From Spirochaetota bacterium (GTDB lineage Bacteria > Spirochaetota > Spirochaetia > Treponematales > Treponemataceae): a DNA stretch of 6,341 nucleotides. Below the pieces are notes generated by a model. The model was given only the letters and a program-made list of their open reading frames with translations, was not told where the DNA came from and ran no database searches. Positions 4,482 to 6,341 of the stretch are shown here, piece after piece (within the stretch, counting starts at the first letter, position 1; the number at the start of each line of letters is the position of its first letter). The position numbers and the translations under genes are program-made. The stretch spans positions 1 through 6,341 of the forward strand of contig JAKPSR010000196.1 of the NCBI GenBank assembly GCA_029571425.1, read 5' to 3'.

Positions 4482-5225
4482 CTAGGAAGCAGTTCGGAAG
4501 AGCCGGTACGTCAATAATAGCACGTTATACCAAAAATACTGGAAGAGCCTGAATACCCGAAGGGGGTTCCGCGCGACGAGGGGAAAGAACTCGAGACCGC
4601 GCTCGTAGACCGACTCGGGGATGCGCCGTTTCCGCTCGGAGAAGATATCTATCATCTCCGCGTTCCAAAGGAAGAGCCCGCTGTGCAGGCGAGAGCGATT
4701 GCGGTATATCCACCGCTGCTTCCCGGGCATCCCGTCGCCGACGAGGACGAGCGCGGGATTGCTCTTCACGATGGCGGTTATGATGTTTTTCTCGATGCCC
4801 CGATGATAGTACCCGTGGAAACGGCCTACCACGCTCAGGCGGGGAAAGGTGCTCCGCACGTTGCGTTCCGCCTGGATCAGGCTGCGGTTATGGGCGCCGA
4901 GCAGGTAGACCGACTTGCAGTACTTCTCGAGCACGCCGAGCGTCTCGATGACGAACGGGAATGGGTTTACCCGAACCGGCGCCTTTTTCTTTAGGAAGCG
5001 CGCCCCGCGGATAAGGCTCTTCGAGGTGGGCAGCACGAGCGCCGCGTCGAGGACCATCGACCGGAACTCGCCCCGGCGGCGCGCGCGGAGGACGTCCCAA
5101 AGGGACACCAGCATGATTTGGCGCGGGCCTTCCCTCGCGAGAAGCTCGAGGATCACGGACTCGAGTTCCTCGGGCTGCACGATGTCGAGGGGTACCTTTA
5201 GGAACTGGATTCTTTCAATCGCCAC
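4482..5225 (-). CDS. WecG/TagA/CpsF-family glycosyltransferase, divergent
   Basis: The 247-residue product has the length and segment order of WecG/TagA/CpsF enzymes, which transfer N-acetylmannosamine-type sugars to lipid-linked acceptors at the membrane. Recognisable parts are LVLP (63-66), the nucleotide-sugar fold strand VYLLGA (106-111), VVGRFHGYY (132-140), VLVGDGMPGKQRW (160-172, the GxGxPKQExW-like segment) and the C-terminal GLEFFPLVARNPLRVFRL (210-227), matching the family's GLEW...RL..EP.R. The aspartate of the canonical LPDG motif, proposed as catalytic in TagA, is Thr67 here (LPTS). The preceding T-x-N motif and the Glu of PKQE are also not conserved. It may be an altered-specificity subfamily or inactive. 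The hydrophobic, aromatic C-terminus (about 224-243) could touch the membrane. It starts with GTG at 5225 inside rsmE (28-bp overlap), with GGAG 8 nt upstream. It is likely co-transcribed with rsmE and the AAA+ gene. Confidence 0.8.
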   Translation of the reverse strand: MAIERIQFLKVPLDIVQPEELESVILELLAREGPRQIMLVSLWDVLRARRRGEFRSMVLDAALVLPTSKSLIRGARFLKKKAPVRVNPFPFVIETLGVLEKYCKSVYLLGAHNRSLIQAERNVRSTFPRLSVVGRFHGYYHRGIEKNIITAIVKSNPALVLVGDGMPGKQRWIYRNRSRLHSGLFLWNAEMIDIFSERKRRIPESVYERGLEFFPLVARNPLRVFRLFQYFWYNVLLLTYRLFRTAS

Positions 5226-6004
5226 GATGTCAACTCCGTAAGCGCGGATTGGGCCGCCGCGATCCCGTAGACGGCCGCGGTCTCGGCCCGCAGTATATTC
5301 GTCCGGAAGTGCACGCGGACGAAGCCGGCCGACTCAAGGAGGGCAAGCTCGCCCTCGGTCATGCCGCCCTCGGGCCCGACGGCGAGCGCCGTCAGCTCGG
5401 GATCGGTTCCAAGATACTCGTGGAGCGTCTTTCGCGCAAGGGGGGCCTCGTCGAGGACAAGGGCGATGGAACGCCGGCCCGCGGCGAGGTCAAGCCATCG
5501 GGCGATAGCCTCGGCGGGCGGCGCGGCGCGCGAAACCTCGGTGCGGACGGCCGAGCCGGACTGCTCGCGCGCCTCGCGGACGATCCGCTCCCAACGCGCG
5601 GCCTTCGCCCCCTCGCTTTCGCCAGCGCCCGAGGGGACGCATCGCTCGCCAAGCACGGGGACGATGAGCTCGGCCCCGCATTCGGTCGCCTGGCGAACCG
5701 CCTGGTCCATTTTCTGTCCCTTGATGACCCATTGAAGGAGGACGATGCGCGGAAGCGCGGGGACCATCGGGTCGACGGGGGTCGCCGCGCTCGCGGCCTC
5801 GGCATCGCACGTGAGCGTCACCGTTCGGTCCTTCCGCGACACGGCCTCGACGCGCATCCGCACGAGATCGCCCGAGGGCAGCCGCACCTCGACGGGATCG
5901 CCGACGCCGCGACGCAGGACCTGCGCGAGATGCCGATAAGCGTCGGCCCCGAGGACGAGCTTGCCGCGCGGGTCGGGATAGCGCTCTGAAATGAGCTGGC
6001 GCAC
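5198..6004 (-). CDS. rsmE: 16S rRNA (uracil1498-N3)-methyltransferase RsmE
   Basis: The 268-residue product is an RsmE-family SPOUT methyltransferase, which methylates N3 of U1498 in the decoding region of 16S rRNA. The N-terminal PUA-like part has HLAQVLR (25-31). The central segment KGQKMDQAVRQATECG (95-110) corresponds to the family's K-G-D/Q...K-A-T-E-L-G block, with Cys109 in place of Leu. REAREQSG (143-150) precedes the cofactor knot, which shows AVGPEGG (208-214) and NILRAETA (236-243). It is somewhat longer than the roughly 240-residue norm, with a short extra C-terminal tail overlapping the next gene. The start is GTG at 6004, 5 nt after the upstream stop at 6010-6012, with no clear Shine-Dalgarno, so translation is probably coupled to the preceding gene. 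It continues into the glycosyltransferase gene. Confidence 0.92.
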   Translation of the reverse strand: MRQLISERYPDPRGKLVLGADAYRHLAQVLRRGVGDPVEVRLPSGDLVRMRVEAVSRKDRTVTLTCDAEAASAATPVDPMVPALPRIVLLQWVIKGQKMDQAVRQATECGAELIVPVLGERCVPSGAGESEGAKAARWERIVREAREQSGSAVRTEVSRAAPPAEAIARWLDLAAGRRSIALVLDEAPLARKTLHEYLGTDPELTALAVGPEGGMTEGELALLESAGFVRVHFRTNILRAETAAVYGIAAAQSALTELTSWRLKESSS

Positions 6005-6009
6005 GGCGG

Positions 6010-6341
6010 CTAGGGCGCGAGGTCCTCGGGGGCGATGGAGGCAGGAGCGGCAGAGGCGGCCTCGCCGACCTTCTTCCCGTCGGCGGTCTGCGCCGCGTCC
6101 TGGAGCTCCTTGACCGTCTTCGTCCCGCGCAAGAGGGCGCCCATATCCTCCTTCTTGATCACGTCGACGGCGGCCTTCAGCTGAACGTCGTACTCGAGAT
6201 CGTAGAGGGGGCTGATGTGGGTGCGATAGTACTCTTGCATCACGAGCCGCTTGAGGACGCGCACGTCGACCCGGTAGGTTTTCGCGAGTTCCCGGGCGAA
6301 GCGCTCCGCCTCGGGCGAGGTCAGGTCTTTCTTCCCGGCGA
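6010..6341 (-). CDS. C-terminal part of an unrecognised protein (5' end beyond right edge)
   Basis: One hundred and nine codons run from the right edge to TAG at 6012-6010, so the N-terminus is missing. The visible part begins with a charged helical region rich in Glu, Arg and Ala. It continues with an aromatic segment (QEYYRTHISPLYDLEYD, residues 37-53 of the visible part) and ends in a low-complexity Ala/Pro/Glu tail of about 20 residues. I see no transmembrane segment or recognised domain. It lies 5 nt before rsmE and probably leads or belongs to the same operon. In-frame ATG and GTG codons near 6240-6264 exist, but the frame stays open and protein-like to the edge, so the gene very likely continues outside. 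Confidence 0.7.
   Translation of the reverse strand, partial: AGKKDLTSPEAERFARELAKTYRVDVRVLKRLVMQEYYRTHISPLYDLEYDVQLKAAVDVIKKEDMGALLRGTKTVKELQDAAQTADGKKVGEAASAAPASIAPEDLAP

Overview
This 6.3 kb window looks like ordinary bacterial chromosome, GC-rich in most genes, with one clear AT-rich break. I infer a spirochaete, probably treponeme-like. The reasons are the mix of a STAS protein ending in a zinc ribbon, a divergent WecG/TagA-like enzyme beside RsmE, and a short sigma-54 activator, plus the general look of the proteins. There is no rRNA or other marker gene, so this placement is tentative. I see no mobile element, CRISPR array, tRNA or rRNA gene.

Layout, right to left on the minus strand. 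An unrecognised gene enters from the right edge (6341 to 6010). It is followed without a real gap by rsmE (16S rRNA m3U1498 methyltransferase), a WecG/TagA/CpsF-family glycosyltransferase whose start lies inside rsmE, and a sigma-54 activator-like AAA+ protein that lacks a DNA-binding domain. These four read as one operon. The operon meets a TrmJ-type tRNA methyltransferase gene on the plus strand, and the two 3' ends overlap by 29 bp. Divergent from the TrmJ gene, a minus-strand SDR oxidoreductase gene is followed by a STAS/zinc-ribbon gene with its own strong sigma-70-type promoter. A five-helix membrane protein gene then runs off the left edge.

The most notable non-coding stretch is 808-1218, about 410 bp between the STAS gene and the membrane-protein gene. 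I counted about 36% GC in 841-1020 and about 41% in 841-1200, against up to 77% in individual 60-bp rows of the SDR gene. It holds a perfect DnaA box (TTATCCACA), two one-mismatch boxes spaced exactly 11 bp apart, tandem 9-bp and 10-bp iterated motifs, and two palindromic sites. It resembles a replication-origin-like or DnaA-responsive regulatory region, although no dnaA or dnaN gene is visible here.

Two rRNA/tRNA methyltransferases (RsmE and TrmJ) point to translation upkeep. The STAS protein and the truncated sigma-54 activator are regulatory proteins of unknown circuit. Several members of normally catalytic or signalling families lack canonical key residues here: the receiver domain, the SDR serine and the glycosyltransferase aspartate. 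Genes without a Shine-Dalgarno sequence tend to have promoter-like hexamers placed so that the transcript would start at the initiation codon, which suggests leaderless mRNAs.
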